This document shows, one piece after another, positions 1-11,053 of a stretch of 64,000 nucleotides of DNA. Position numbers and translations under genes: made by a program. How positions within the stretch are numbered: the first letter of the stretch is position 1; the number at the start of each line of letters is the position of its first letter. Source of the stretch: Syncephalastrum monosporum B8922 (taxonomy: Eukaryota > Mucoromycota > Mucoromycetes > Mucorales > Syncephalastraceae); contig JNEN01001211.1 in the NCBI GenBank assembly GCA_000697355.1, forward strand, positions 186,001-250,000, read 5' to 3'. Under the pieces are notes generated by a model. It searched no databases, had not been told where the DNA came from, and saw nothing but the letters and a program-made list of their open reading frames with translations.

Positions 1-451
1 ACAGATCACATTGGGTAGTCATGAAGTCATGCATAATAATACTACGTGGAACTCTGAGGTTTGAAGAGGCTCACTGTTCAATGCATACAGAGTCAGTCCC
101 GTACCTAAAATAGAATTTTTATCCCATTGTTCGGGCAGCCCCCACTTTCGCCGCTGCCTTTTCTTTTTTTTTTAAAAAAATCTTCGGTCAATGCCAAGAC
201 TTTTTTTCGGTTCCATGGATTGGGATGACGGATGGACTTCCCATATCAGGGAATCCCAGACGATATGCAAGTGATGCATTTTGAAGCACTTCCTCCATTG
301 TCATGTGCCAGAAAAAAAAAAGCAAGGAAAAAAATAGGGCGGGTTTATGAAGTTTTATGTACGCTATTACATATACAAGGAACATAGGTGAGGGTGTATA
401 ACACTAGAGATAGAAAAGGAGAGGAACGATGCAAGAGAGCGAAAAAGGTGC
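1..451. other. Gene-free left edge
   Basis: No convincing coding region was seen. The stretch has T-rich and A-rich runs near 162-180 and 309-320. It lies downstream of the minus-strand WW-domain gene and probably includes that gene's 3' UTR. A gene starting to the left of the window could also end here, but nothing recognisable supports that. Confidence 0.5.
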
Positions 452-1045
452 TTAGAATCCACCAAAGTCGTCGCCACCACCAAAGTCACCACCGCCATAA
501 TCGTCGTCATGGAAGTCGTCGGCAATCGCATCCGCAGCGAGAAAACCAAGGGCACCTGCGCCAAGACCCATTGCAGCTGCGCCTGCCATGCCCATGCCGC
601 CACCGCCTGGACGTCGGCCCCCCATCATCGATTGCTGCTGCGCATAGACGGGCTGCTGGGGATAGTAGCCGCCCTGCTGAGGATAGTAGCCGCCTTGTTG
701 CTGGGGATAAGGTTGGCCGTACGGCTGTTGAGGCTGCTGGTATCCACCGCCGCCGCCCATGTAGCTTCGGCTTTCGCCCGCACCGAGCGGCCTATCGGCG
801 GGGGGCTCCCATTGACGGTGTGCGTTCGGGGTATAGACGTAGAACCACTTTTGCGAGTTGGGGTCGAATTGCGTAATCCATCCTTCACCTAAAGCCCTGC
901 TGTCTGGATTGCGCGGCTCAGACGGCGGAGGCGGTGGAGCGTACTGCGGGTGCTGCTGGGCCGATGGCGAAGGCGAGTAGGCGGGGGGTGCGTCTTGCTG
1001 ATACGACGAAGGTCTCGACGAGTGTTTCTTTGAAAACAATCCCAT
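452..1045 (-). CDS. WW-domain protein with PY motif and Gly/Asp-rich tail
   Basis: This is a single-exon reading frame of 197 residues starting at MGLFSKK. The N-terminal region is Pro/Ser/Gln-rich and contains a PPAY motif at residues 20-23, the ligand type bound by WW domains of Rsp5/Nedd4 ubiquitin ligases. A WW domain follows at about residues 53-83, with the first Trp in GEGWITQF and the second in RQWEPP. After it come Gln/Tyr/Gly-rich repeats (GGYYPQQ), a Gly/Ala-rich hydrophobic stretch around 150-175 and a C-terminal tail of DDYGGGDF-like repeats. The frame is open upstream of Met-1045, but the upstream residues look unlike the rest, so the internal Met was chosen. WW domains bind proline-rich partners, so an adaptor role is likely. 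The glycine-zipper-like segment could touch membrane. The specific function is unknown. Confidence 0.7.
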   Translation of the reverse strand: MGLFSKKHSSRPSSYQQDAPPAYSPSPSAQQHPQYAPPPPPSEPRNPDSRALGEGWITQFDPNSQKWFYVYTPNAHRQWEPPADRPLGAGESRSYMGGGGGYQQPQQPYGQPYPQQQGGYYPQQGGYYPQQPVYAQQQSMMGGRRPGGGGMGMAGAAAMGLGAGALGFLAADAIADDFHDDDYGGGDFGGGDDFGGF

Positions 1046-1193
1046 TTGTTGCAAGGCGTGTGTGAAAACAAGAAAGAGATGTTCAAAAGGTTGTTTCCAA
1101 GCTTTCTGTGCGCTTATATGGGATTCAAGGTCCGGCAATCCATCCTAAAATGGCAAGGACCGCCACTCTGTCATCCTTGTGCATTTTTGCAAC

Positions 1194-1912
1194 ATGCTAT
1201 TCTTGAAACGCTCAGCACTGCATGCCAAGCATCCGAGCTGGACTCGATCTTTCTCAGCCACACGCGCCACGCTAGGTGGAGAGAGCAAAGTATTCAAACG
1301 TAAGGGAGAGAGCCGTGGACGACAGGCATAGTGAGTAACGTTCATTAGCGTACCCGAAGCTCCATGCGCACACCCTGCCAGAGGGGTCGCGGGCCAAGTA
1401 CGCCCTTTCCTACGTGTCCGGTAGCGACATTGCCGGAAACAAGACGGTGGCGGATCACAGCGAGCTCATTATTGGATGGACACCGGATGCCGACCAGGTC
1501 AGCCCGCGCACCTTTATCGACAACCCTCGCTTTGTCGAGTTCATGACCGAGACGCTCAAGGAAAACATCCATAAAGTCAACGACATGATGCTCAAGAGTC
1601 TGGCAGACTGGCAAAAAGAAGGGTAAATGAAAAGCAAAAGCAGAATAAAAGGCAAAAGGATGGGGACAACGATGTGCTGATAGACGGTGTAGATGGCTTC
1701 ATGTGGCGGACGAGCGCAACCCTCCTGCGTGGGGCCGGATACCGATGCCTGAAGATATCATTGGCAGTGTCCTCCTCAAAGACGGCGCCATACAGCCTCA
1801 TACCTACCAAGAAATGCCTGCGCATCGTCTTGTGACCAACCACGGCATCTTCCAGCTCTCCGAACCCCTTGCGGACTGCATGATTCGCGTTTCAAAGGAC
1901 AAGGTCAAATAA
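1194..1912 (+). CDS. Conserved fungal protein, probably mitochondrial, 3 exons
   Basis: The model has exons at 1194-1299, 1349-1622 and 1693-1912, which sum to 200 codons (199 residues). The introns have gtaagg and gtaaat donors and tag acceptors. The first 27 residues (MLFLKRSALHAKHP...) carry basic and hydroxylated residues without acidic ones, as in a mitochondrial presequence. The body contains PKLHAHTLPEGSRAKYALSYV, cut here to its recognisable blocks HTLPEGS and YALSYVSG, then WTPDADQVSPRTFIDNP. The C-terminal exon begins WLHVADERNPPAWGRIP and continues MPEDIIGSV. I recall this ADERNPPAWGRIP-type block from uncharacterised fungal proteins but cannot name a family. No catalytic motif is visible. 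The gene diverges from the WW-domain gene, with 148 bp between the two starts. Confidence 0.72.
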
Positions 1913-2128
1913 GAAGAGCAATAAACTGTACATCGTTTTCTTTTCTTTATGTGGAAGTATGGACATTGGGTTCATCTTGGAGCAAGGAGATGATGGTAGC
2001 GGCTGCAATGATAGTGAACGAGAACTTGCGTGTATATGTGGAAATGGTGTCACTCGCCCTCCGTGGTTGTATGTGCGTGGGTGCTGTGGAAGAGTGTCTA
2101 GGTGGTATCTCATAGACGATCTCGTCTA

Positions 2129-2574
2129 CTAAGCCCGTCCTTTGCCTTTCTCCTTCTTGCCTGTAGGCGCATCCTTCATCTCGACCTCCTCGTCCGCGTC
2201 ATCCAATGGCTCATACTCATCAATATGCACGTCCTCCCAGCCGCCTAGAAACCGTAGCGTTACCCAAGACGTCCGCAATGACGGTGGAATTCCTTACCTT
2301 GGCCGTCGCCAAACACGAAATAGAGAGTCGATTCCTCCTGAATGCCAACTGCATCCGCAGTCTGGTCATCGTCAGGGAGCGGAATGCGCGTGTCGCCTTT
2401 GGCCAAGAAAAGCTGAATCTGCGCAGGCGACTTTTCGCCTTGCAATGCTTCGCTGAGCAGCTTCTTCGTAGTGCCCACCGTGTCGTTGGCACGCAGTGAC
2501 AAGAAAACGACGGAGCGCTGGCGACGGGCACGCACGTAGATGCGACGATCGGCTTGCAGCTTGGCGCCTTTCAT
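2129..2574 (-). CDS. Elongin-B-like ubiquitin-fold protein
   Basis: Two exons (2298-2574 and 2129-2244 on the minus strand, donor gtaagg, acceptor ctag) give 130 residues. Residues 1-85 read as a ubiquitin-like fold: a beta-rich start (RIYVRARRQRSVVFLSL), the NDTVGTTKKLLSEAL helix, then LFLAKGDTRIPLPDDDQTADAVGI. This matches the elongin-B pattern of a basic RR/RRK strand, a helix, a K-x-D loop and a 'GI/GF' turn. The rest is acidic (EYEPLDDADEEVEMKD) and ends in a Lys/Gly-rich tail (GKKEKGKGRA). Elongin B pairs with elongin C in Cul2/Cul5-type ubiquitin ligases and in elongin A complexes. A generic ubiquitin-like protein is the alternative. The stretch just upstream of the start resembles a 3' splice site, so a 5' UTR intron is possible. 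Confidence 0.55.
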
Positions 2575-4551
2575 GGCTGTGAAATAGGAAAAGGACGAAA
2601 TGCAGAGGTGTCGTGGCAAGAATTAATTATGATTTCTTTCTGTCTGCTTTTCATGGACAGCGCCAAAAGAGCGCGCAGCCAACACGATAGCAGTGGGACT
2701 ATTTCGCCTTGTGCGCACAAGCAATGGATGGGCGCCTTCCTCCCGAGCATGGGCACGCGACCACCATGTTTCTGAAAGGGCAGTCGAGTTTCCACACGCT
2801 GCTTTCTTTTCTCTCGCTTCCTTTTTGGCCTGTGCCCACCCATCAAGATCCTGTCAGGTCACGCGTTCAAAACCAAAACAGCAATACTGCGTGTATACTT
2901 TTTTATTATTTCTCAGGTTCTTGTGACTCAATTAAAAATAAAAAAAATAAAAAAGAAGGTTCGCAGACTGGCCATGAAGAATAGCCTTCTATCCTATCTT
3001 ATCGTCATTTGTCGATATAATACCTGGAGATACACACCGTAATAAAGCGGACTATGTATCGCAACGCAAAGGATCGGGTCTCTTTCATAAGATGAAAAGG
3101 GGTTCTACGAGACGCGTCCATGAACAGCGGAGTCCCATGGTACTATAAAGTTCTTAGCTCGTGTTTTGTAGCGACTTCACCATGAGGAGCGCTTTATTCG
3201 TCGTACAACTCGAAACGGGGTGACCATTGAAATATTAAAGACAGCCGTCCAGGGAAGCTAGATCAAAATTTCTGGTCTCCTTGCCATCCTTTCCCGTCGG
3301 GGATCACCCTGGCATGTTATGTGCGACGCTATGCCAAAAAAAAAAGGGCGAGATGCTCCGTGCAGTAGTCACGTCGGTAGCACCGACCGATGCCAACGCA
3401 CTCAGCAGCAGAGCAAAGAGGAACGGGGCGGGGATTGGGAACCTGTCTTCGCTACTCGTACGTTGGATCGACAGAGACACAAAGAAGTCCAACGCCAGTG
3501 ATACATTGTGCTGCGCAAGAGAGAAAAAAAGAAAAAGAAGAAACAGATAAATCAGAGGAGAGTGTTATATGAAAGATAGAGCAATTAGGCTTAGGCAGGA
3601 CATGAAAACCGATCAAATAAGATTCTGTATAAATGCGATCGCAAGTCGCACGTAAAATACGCGCCTAAAAAAATAAAAAAAAAGTAAAAATATAAACAAG
3701 GAGTAATCTGCTCGTCTGCGCATAAAAAAATCCGAGGCGCTACAGAACGTGCATGCAATTATGCTCGTCGTCGGGCGTAAGCCTTCTACGAGCAATTATG
3801 CGTGTGCGTGTAAGTTTCGATTCGAGAACCAGTCAGCTGGACCAGAATATGCACACATTGCTTGGGGTGGGGGGTGAGAAGAGAGAAGAAGCGTTTCACA
3901 ACGCGAGTATAACCACATTCTGTTGTGGGTGTGTATGTTTGTTTTTCCATTCGATGCAAATGTTTATATTCATGAGAAAGATACAAAGAGCCCTCTCATT
4001 CTGACAAAATCCCCAGGACAAGAATCACGACGCCACACTAGATAAGATGACCTTTTATCATCCCTGGGGCTCAGGTGAGAGAGTGAGAGAGAAAAAACAA
4101 ATTACACATTGGCGTGTCATCTCTGTGGACCGACCAAACCCAATTTAGATTGCGGGCACCAATAATAAGGCACGCTCGTTTGCCGAGTTTCTATCTAATG
4201 GGTTTTTGGAGATTCATATTAATAATCCACTGCGCAGCTTTTGAGGAAGAGTAAAAAGGCAAGACAAAGACACATAGAAAATATAAGCTGACCTAATAAC
4301 GCGAAACTGGCAACACGAAGGTGGGTGAAAATAAAGGTCGCACTCAATTGCAGTTTGGGGGTTGACGTTCTACAGTTGGGTGGTATTGTGCGACGGCTCG
4401 TCGCAGAAATGGGCAGTACTCATGCGCATGGTTGGCGTCAGACAAGTCCATTCACAGGTTTTTCCGACCCGCAAATTTTTGTTTTACTCCCACGGCTCGA
4501 TACGAAACCTTATTCGACCAGCGCAATGCTCCGCAACATTACGCGTAATGC
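2575..4551. other. Intergenic region, about 2 kb
   Basis: No reading frame here looks like real protein; the open frames have skewed, low-complexity composition. The stretch contains A-rich runs (around 2935-2955, 3336-3346, 3665-3690) and scattered GA-rich tracts. The right end serves as the promoter of the aldehyde dehydrogenase gene. No RNA gene was recognised. Confidence 0.5.
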
Positions 4552-4558
4552 TATAAAA
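4552..4558 (+). promoter_or_regulatory. TATA box of the aldehyde dehydrogenase gene
   Basis: The sequence TATAAAA lies 78 bp upstream of the ATG at 4630 and is followed by a CT-rich stretch (4565-4625) that runs to the start codon. This layout, TATA then pyrimidine-rich leader, is typical of strongly expressed fungal genes. The gene also has strongly biased, C-ending codons, which supports high expression. Confidence 0.5.
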
Positions 4559-4629
4559 ACTTCTGATCTCGTCCATCCCTTCCTCGGATTCTCTTCAACT
4601 TTTTTGTTTTCTTATCTCTCTTCTACACC

Positions 4630-6411
4630 ATGACCAACTTCCAAGTCTCCACCGCTACTCCCAAGGGCTACAAGCTTGAGCGTAAGTTGACTGTGCCTTT
4701 CCGCCCCTGGGTCAGAAGTTAATCCTTTTGCGTGCTCTCGCGCGTGCGCGTTTGCGTTTCTCCCTCTTTTCTAGTGAACACCGGTCTGTTCATCAACAAT
4801 GAGTTCGTTGCTGGTGGTAGCACCCTGGAGACCGTCAACCCTGCCACGGGTGAGAAGATCTGCGACGTCCAAGCCGGTAAGCAAATAAAAGATGAAAGGT
4901 CCGCACGACCGTGGGACTCATCCGCGTGTGTGCGTGTGTTTCTGCAGCCGAGGTCGAGCAGGTCAACCAGGCCGTCGACGCCGCCGAGAAGGCCTACCGC
5001 GAGGGTCCCTGGGGTAAGACCAGCCCTCGTGACCGTGCTATCCGCATGCACAAGCTCGCCGACTTGATCGAGGCCAACATTGAGGAGCTCGCCCAGATCG
5101 AGACCCTCGACAACGGCAAGGGTATCACTTTCTCGCGCCACTTTGACGCTCCCGAGATCGCCAAGACCCTCCGCTACTTTGCGGGCTGGGCTGACAAGCT
5201 CCACGGCAAGGTCGTTGAGACTGAGGGCAAGCTCTCGTACACGCGTCACGAGCCCATCGGTGTCTGCGGTGCCATCATCCCCTGGAACTTCCCGCTCATG
5301 ATGCTCGGCTGGAAGCTCGGCCCCGCCCTCTGCACGGGTAACACCGTTGTCGTCAAGACCTCTGAGATGACCCCTCTCTCCGCCCTCAAGGTCGCCCAGC
5401 TCGTCGTCGAGGCTGGCTTCCCCCCAGGTGTTATCAACATCATCACTGGCTACGGTGCCATTGCTGGTGATGCCCTCGCTCGCCACCCCAAGGTCGGCAA
5501 GGTTGCCTTCACCGGTAGCACTGCTGTCGGTCGTATGGTCATGAAGGCCGCTGCCGAGAGCAACCTCAAGAAGGTCACCCTCGAGCTCGGTGGCAAGTCG
5601 CCCAACATCATCTTTGACGATGCCGACCTCGACCAGGCCGTCCAGTGGGCCCACAAGGGTATCTTCTTCAACCACGGTCAGTGCTGCTGCGCTGGTTCGC
5701 GTATCTACGTCCAGGAGGGCATCTACGACAAGTTCCTTGCCCGCTTCAAGGAGTTCTCGGCTGCCACCAAGGTCGGTGATCCCTTCGATGAGACCACCTA
5801 CCAGGGCCCCCAGATCTCCCAGGTTCAGTTTGACCGTATCATGAACTACATTGCCGAGGGCAAGAAGGAGGGTGCTACCTGCTACATGGGTGGCAACCGC
5901 CATGGTGACAAGGGTTACTTCATCGAGCCCACCATCTTCACTGGTAAGACAAAGAGAGAGAGAGTATGACAAAGGCACATCAACTGATATCGTATTTCAT
6001 TTTAGATGTCACTGAGAAGATGAAGATCATGCAGGAGGAGATCTTTGGCCCCGTCGTGACCATCGCCAAGTTCAAGGACGTTGCTGATGTCGTTGAGAAG
6101 GCCCACGACACCACCTACGGTCTCGCTGCTGCCGTCTTCACTTCCAACATCACCCGTGCCATCACGCTCGCCAACAAGCTGGAGGCCGGTACCGTCTGGG
6201 TCAACTGCTACAACGAGCTGGACTACAACACTCCCTTCGGAGGTTACCACCAGAGCGGTATTGGTCGTGAGAACGGCGAGTATGCTTTGGAGAACTACTA
6301 CCAGGTAAGGAGAATTACATGCCTCTTTTTTGTCCGAGATAAAGCCATCTGACACAAAATCACTATTAGGTCAAATCCGTCAAGATCAACGTGGAGAAGC
6401 CCGCTTATTAA
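4630..6411 (+). CDS. NAD(P)+-dependent aldehyde dehydrogenase
   Basis: Five exons (4630-4681, 4775-4876, 4948-5943, 6006-6304, 6370-6411) sum to 497 codons, giving 496 residues, the usual length for the family. The enzyme oxidises aldehydes to carboxylic acids. The family marks are clear: PWNFPLMM for cofactor binding, FTGST (Rossmann loop), LELGGKSP with general-base Glu at about 264, and the FNHGQCCCAG block with the catalytic Cys most likely at 298, the middle of three. EEIFGPVV and FGGYHQSGIGRE sit near the C-terminus. There is no obvious mitochondrial presequence (starts MTNFQVSTATPKG), so a cytosolic ALDH1/Ald-like enzyme is likely. The small first exon and four short introns fit cleanly. 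Codon use is highly biased compared with neighbours, suggesting strong expression. Confidence 0.96.
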
Positions 6412-6926
6412 TGGACTCAAGTCTCTATTCTCTTTCTCGCACGCCTTGGCATAAAAAAAAAAGGAACAACTTTTTTTGAAAAAAAGAAAAAAAAAGACAC
6501 TACGCTCTTGTTTACCATAGTATCCCCTCCATCACTCGCACACGCTCCTAAGTTACCCTCTACTCCTTTACACATACTCACACACTCGCACACATTGATT
6601 GTATCCCTATGCTCCATATGTTATGGGATCTGTATGATATGAAAGAAAACAAATCTTTGTGACATAAGCTGAAATAAACCAAAAATAACCAGCGCTGTAA
6701 TTACCTGCCCCTGTGTTTCTTTTGCACAAGCTGCTGTGTGAAATGATTCTGAGGCGTCGACCACCGACTTTTTTTTTTCCCAGGCGGAATCCCATTTGCG
6801 GGCTCAATGTCATCGTGGACCTGAACAATTACCTTAGTAAGTTTCACTTTCTTGCCCCTTAGATGACCTTCTCAAGGTCATTCATGCGTGCAACGTCCGC
6901 CAAAACCCTATGCTGTTTGCTAAAAA
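6412..6926. other. Intergenic region after the ALDH gene
   Basis: This is the 3' UTR and spacer downstream of the aldehyde dehydrogenase stop. It holds A- and T-rich runs (6451-6498, 6770-6780). I see no gene in it. Confidence 0.5.
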
Positions 6927-7565
6927 ATGGTAGATTCTGTCTCGTGTGTATCGCTCGTCACAAAACGCAACGCAGGCGATCGGTGGACACGGACATCAAT
7001 GCAGGGCGTCCACGCCGAGGCAGTTTCTAAGCCAAGTACGTTTGCGAAACAATATTTCGCAGCGGGAATCCTCTCGTCCAACCAGTCTTTCGACACGACT
7101 CTCAAAGATGTGAAATTTTCGGAAAGAAAACTTGCTATTGCTGTCGACAGGATAAGAAAGGTTGCCAAGTTCACGGCAGTGTATTGGAGTTGGAGAAACC
7201 AAAATGACGCGCAGGCAAAGCTAAGACCGCTGGTTATCTCCTGTACGCTGCTGCAGGACCCTTCGCTGGGAAGGAGATATCAGTGAGTACTACTATTGAA
7301 AAGCGTAACATGTTTCTGGAAGCTCATGCCCTTGAGCTGGCCGAGTTATAAAAACCATAAGACTCCAAGTACAACGCTGCATGTCCAGTGTCCGAGGCTG
7401 ACTCTGTCACCTTGGCTTTCGAGTACATTAGCCAAACTGACCCACGTGTGGCAAGCTGGCCAGGACTCTGACATGCAAGCTATAATGATCTGCATGGAAA
7501 AGTGGCAAGCCGACGAAGAGCTGTATATTCCGCATGTAGGCGAAGTAGAGCTTCTTTATAAATGA
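6927..7565 (+). pseudogene. Possible decayed coding stretch, unrecognised
   Basis: Two consecutive open frames (6927-7286, 119 residues; 7296-7565, 89 residues) have a mixed, protein-like composition, and the reading sense jumps between frames. For example, one frame carries KDVKFSERKLAIAVDRIRK and another carries SEADSVTLAFEYISQTDP followed soon by a stop. No splice pair that would restore one frame was found. This could be a broken gene or transposon fragment, or chance. I do not recognise a family. Confidence 0.2.
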
Positions 7566-8321
7566 ACGCAACTCGAAACGACCGACAGTCTCTTCCAGGC
7601 GATGCATGATTCTGCCAGGATATGTAAGCATTTAATATGCGTATTAGAGTATAAGCGTTTGCTTTTCTGCCAACTCTCTGGTGCGGCGCCTCGGGACGAA
7701 TCTCTCGACGACGGTTGCCGAGCTCTCAGAAACAGTGACAGCGCACACAAATTCTAGAAAGAAGCTAGGGCACGGGTGTTCGTATTCAAAACAATTGCCG
7801 ATGTGCACGAAAACGAACATGAAGCAGCTCGCACATTTACATGTATACCATGAATGCAAGACTTTCATGCGAGCCTATATTACTTCTTATATGCAAAACA
7901 TCAAGACTGCACTCCAGGAATGCGGAGCTCAAGCAGCTTAAGCAACGACACGAGCCCCTTCTGCTGGCGATGCCACAAGGTGGATTAGATTTGCACACAG
8001 TAACAGTGAGCAATGTAAACCGTAGAAAAGATTTGAGTGCTGGCTGCTGCAAAATTCCACAGCGCCCGAAGGAGTATGACCGATGCCTAACGCAGCAGCT
8101 CATAGCGCGAGATGAGAGAGCGAAACTCTCTCGATCGTTGACCTGATTGCTACTACAGCACAGCACTATAGCACAACTGGTCTACACAGACAGCCACAAA
8201 GCGCAATGTGCATAGACTAAGATCCTTTGAGCCCTCCCTCCATTTACTTTCTGCTCAGAGTTTTTTTGTTGAACAGCCGATTTGCAGCTTTTCTGGTATT
8301 TATCATTTATACTCTTTAGAT
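7566..8321. other. Intergenic region downstream of U6
   Basis: No convincing gene was seen on either strand. The right end abuts the T-run terminator of the minus-strand U6 gene. Confidence 0.45.
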
Positions 8322-8384
8322 AAAAAAAGTGCACCGAAGTGCGATCCAACTCAGAAGTATTAGTGTCATCCTTGTGCAGGGGCC

Positions 8385-8415
<31 letters not shown>

Positions 8416-8441
8416 TGTAGGTGACAGAGGATCCGAAGATC
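8322..8441 (-). ncRNA. U6 spliceosomal snRNA
   Basis: Read on the minus strand, the RNA opens with the 5' stem-loop GATCTTCGGATC. It then contains the invariant ACAGAGA box, followed by AGATTAGCATGGCCCCTGC and AAGGATGACAC, which form the U4-pairing and internal stem-loop regions. The 3' part folds as a small hairpin (GCAC-TTCG-GTGC type) and ends in a run of seven Ts (8322-8328), the Pol III stop signal. A minus-strand TATAAAAG lies at 8484-8491, about 43-50 bp upstream of the 5' end, somewhat farther than the usual -30. U6 forms the catalytic core of the major spliceosome. The conserved core appears uninterrupted by an intron. Confidence 0.95.
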
Positions 8442-8491
8442 ATGTCGGTTGAAGAAACAAAATAACCACCGCTGAAAAGCACTCTTTTATA

Positions 8492-9704
8492 GTTTTTGTG
8501 GATTGAAGCCCCGCTCACCGCAGCAAGAGCCGCCGCGCCCGTTTAACAAAACCGGTTTTTGCTATGCCGCTTCTCTTTCCGTTTTCGTACCAGTCAACCT
8601 GTCATTCCCCAATGTGTAGACATTTGAGCCTTAAAACTCTGTTGAAACTTTAAGACTCTCTGCTCTTAAAACATGCGAACTCTAATAAAAGCTTCTGTTC
8701 TACTCGCAGCATAGACAATGCGTGCAGAATGAGCGCGTCCTTTTTTTTTCATTGAACCTATAATGGAAGAACGACCAGGATGTCACGACAAGTTCAGGGA
8801 GAACATCTCCATCTAGCACGCTGTTATGCTCATGTAAAGTATTGACCCGATCTCGTGCGATCTGGTATGGATCCGTACCCTGATGCGCAGCAGATCAGCG
8901 CAGGGCACAACATTGCTTGTCAGAATCTATCCTTCCTCACGAGGAAAGATGCACTCAGAGCGAGCTTTTTCTCTTAGTCAGTGAGTAAACTACGGGATCT
9001 TTCGGATTTTGTGCTTTGTACGTTTATTCAGCTTGCCTCTTCTTTTCTTCAGGAAGTCTTAGCAACGTGGTGCTCCTGAGCTTGATCCATAGTCAAGTAC
9101 AGGACTATCGGCGCGCGAGAAATTGTATTAATGTTACGTAAGAACGAAAAGAGTTCCACGTAGAGTTTGCAATGCCTGTTTTGTAAAATACGATACACAT
9201 CGAACCTTCCATAATGCAGTAGGAATGATGCCATCATTAGTTGACGATTGGCGGAAAATATCAGAAAAATGATCGCAGCTGACGTAGGCACCATTACGCC
9301 TTTCTACGCAGTGTCTTTACACTATACGCGCAACCCCTGCGCATCAGTAAGCAAGATTACTGCGTACCACGAATGCAGCATACATAACCCTCCCTGGCCC
9401 TATATGATGTCCTCCTGCCAGTCTGAGGGCCCAAACGCCCTTCCATAGTCTTGTCAAATAGTGTGTTGCAATTCGCTTTAGCCAATAATACTTAATGAGC
9501 ATCGCACAGTAATAGAATGATGTTCTACCTCCACGCATTCTATCCAATATTGGCCCTGCCTGAGATTGGGTGGCTGGAATTGTTGGATGGTGATTTCGAT
9601 ATCTGGAACAAAAATCCCGTGCGAATGGATTGACAGCATTCTGACGGAAGGCCCGCATAATGACAAAAATTGGCGTTACAATGACGGAAATCTTATTACT
9701 ATGT
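8492..9704. other. Intergenic region between U6 and the SDR gene
   Basis: Only short open frames of unconvincing composition were found on both strands. The left end contains the U6 promoter and the right end the promoter of the short-chain dehydrogenase. Confidence 0.45.
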
Positions 9705-9735
9705 CCCCTGGCTTCGACCTCCCCATCTATAAAAA
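9705..9735 (+). promoter_or_regulatory. CCCCT element and TATA box of the SDR gene
   Basis: A CCCCT pentamer (the core of yeast stress response elements) lies at about 9705-9709. A TATAAAAA box follows at about 9728-9735, roughly 70 bp before the ATG. The encoded enzyme is related to bacterial general-stress dehydrogenases, so stress induction is plausible. That link is inference from a short motif that also occurs by chance. Confidence 0.4.
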
Positions 9736-9802
9736 AAAAGGAAACAGGGAAATTAACCCATACTGTTTCTACCTATTACTTTCTGCTTTTACATTATACA
9801 TC

Positions 9803-10768
9803 ATGGCCGAACACATTAGCAACGTTTCTGATTTCCCTGGCCAGCAGCGCCAGAAGCAGCCTGGTCTGCAGCATGAGATGAACCCGCCCCCTATCTCTTA
9901 CGACATGGTCGGTCCTGAGGGCCACCTCGAGCCTTACAAGGCCGCGGGCAAACTCAAGGGTAAGAAAGCGCTCATTACCGGTGGTGACTCGGGCATCGGC
10001 CGTGCCGTAGCAATCCTCTTCAGCAAGGAAGGCGTCGACGGCATCACCATCTTGTACCACCCCCGAGAGGACAAGGATGCAGCAGACACCAAGAAGGAGG
10101 TCGAATCAAGCGGTAGCTGCAAAGTCGATCTGATTTCGCTCGATATCGGCGATCAAGACAAGGTCAAACAAGCCGTTGACCAACATGTCAAGAACTTTGG
10201 TGTCATTGACATTTTGGTCAACAACGCGGCGGAGCAGCATGTGTGCGAGCACATCAAGGATATCGATCTCGATACCGTTCGACGCACGTTTACCACCAAC
10301 AGTGAGTAGAAACAAGAGGAAAGAAGCATGGAGCCATATATACTGATGCGACATGGGTTAGTTCTGGGTCAGTTTTACTTGACCAAGTATGCGGTGCCGC
10401 ACATCCCCAAGCACACGGGCACAATTATCAACACAACGTCGATCAACAGCTACAAGGGCAACAAGCTGCTCCTTGACTACACAGCCACCAAGGGTGCCAT
10501 TACGGCCTTTACCTACTCGCTCGCGCAGCAACTCGCGCCGGATGGCATTCGTGTAAACGGCGTCGCTCCCGGTCCCATCTGGACGCCGCTTATTCCTGCG
10601 TCTTTCCCCGAGGAGCAGATCGCAAACTTCGGCAAGGCAACTAACCTTGGTCGTGCTGGCCAGCCAAGCGAGTGCGCAACATGCTACGTATTCCTTGCCA
10701 GTCCCGACGCCAGCTACATCTCTGGCCAGGTGCTTCATCCAAATGGTGGCACCCCTGTGAACGCATAA
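9803..10768 (+). CDS. Short-chain dehydrogenase/reductase (YghA / general stress protein 39 type)
   Basis: Two exons (9803-10301 and about 10362-10768, donor gtgagt, acceptor ttag) give 301 residues. This group of SDRs has a long N-terminal arm before the Rossmann fold, seen here as residues 1-50 with QPGLQHEMNPPP and GHLEPYKAAGKL. The cofactor motif TGGDSGIG is at about 59-66, NNAA at about 145, catalytic Ser near 193 (TTSINS), and the YTATK pair Tyr-206/Lys-210. LAPDGIRVNGVAPGP follows, as in the family. It should reduce or oxidise small carbonyls or polyols with NADP(H); the exact substrate cannot be read. The frame is open upstream of 9803, but the TATA box at about 9728 and the family N-terminus MAEHISN support this start. 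Confidence 0.92.
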
Positions 10769-11053
10769 TCCTCTTTGTAAATACATATCATTTTGCAAAT
10801 ACATATCATTTTGCGCACACGCATACATGTGACAAAGCCCGTCATGTTCATTGTTGTTTTGAAAGTACGACGCATGCGATCGCGTGTGTGGGGAAAGCGT
10901 GGATGACTCTAATTTTTTTTTCCACATGTGTCATCAGATTTAGTATGACAAGCTGGCTGACGGTTAATCTGGGTCGAGTAGTAACTTATTCACACTTTCT
11001 TTCTGTCCCGCGTTCTATCTCTTTTTTTTTTTTTACCTAAGAAACAAGAAGCC

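Noticed and set aside
4719..5978. Minus-strand open frame of 419 residues across the ALDH gene
   Set aside because: It is the antisense shadow of strongly codon-biased ALDH exons. It contains Val/Leu/Asp/Gly repetition and runs across ALDH introns.
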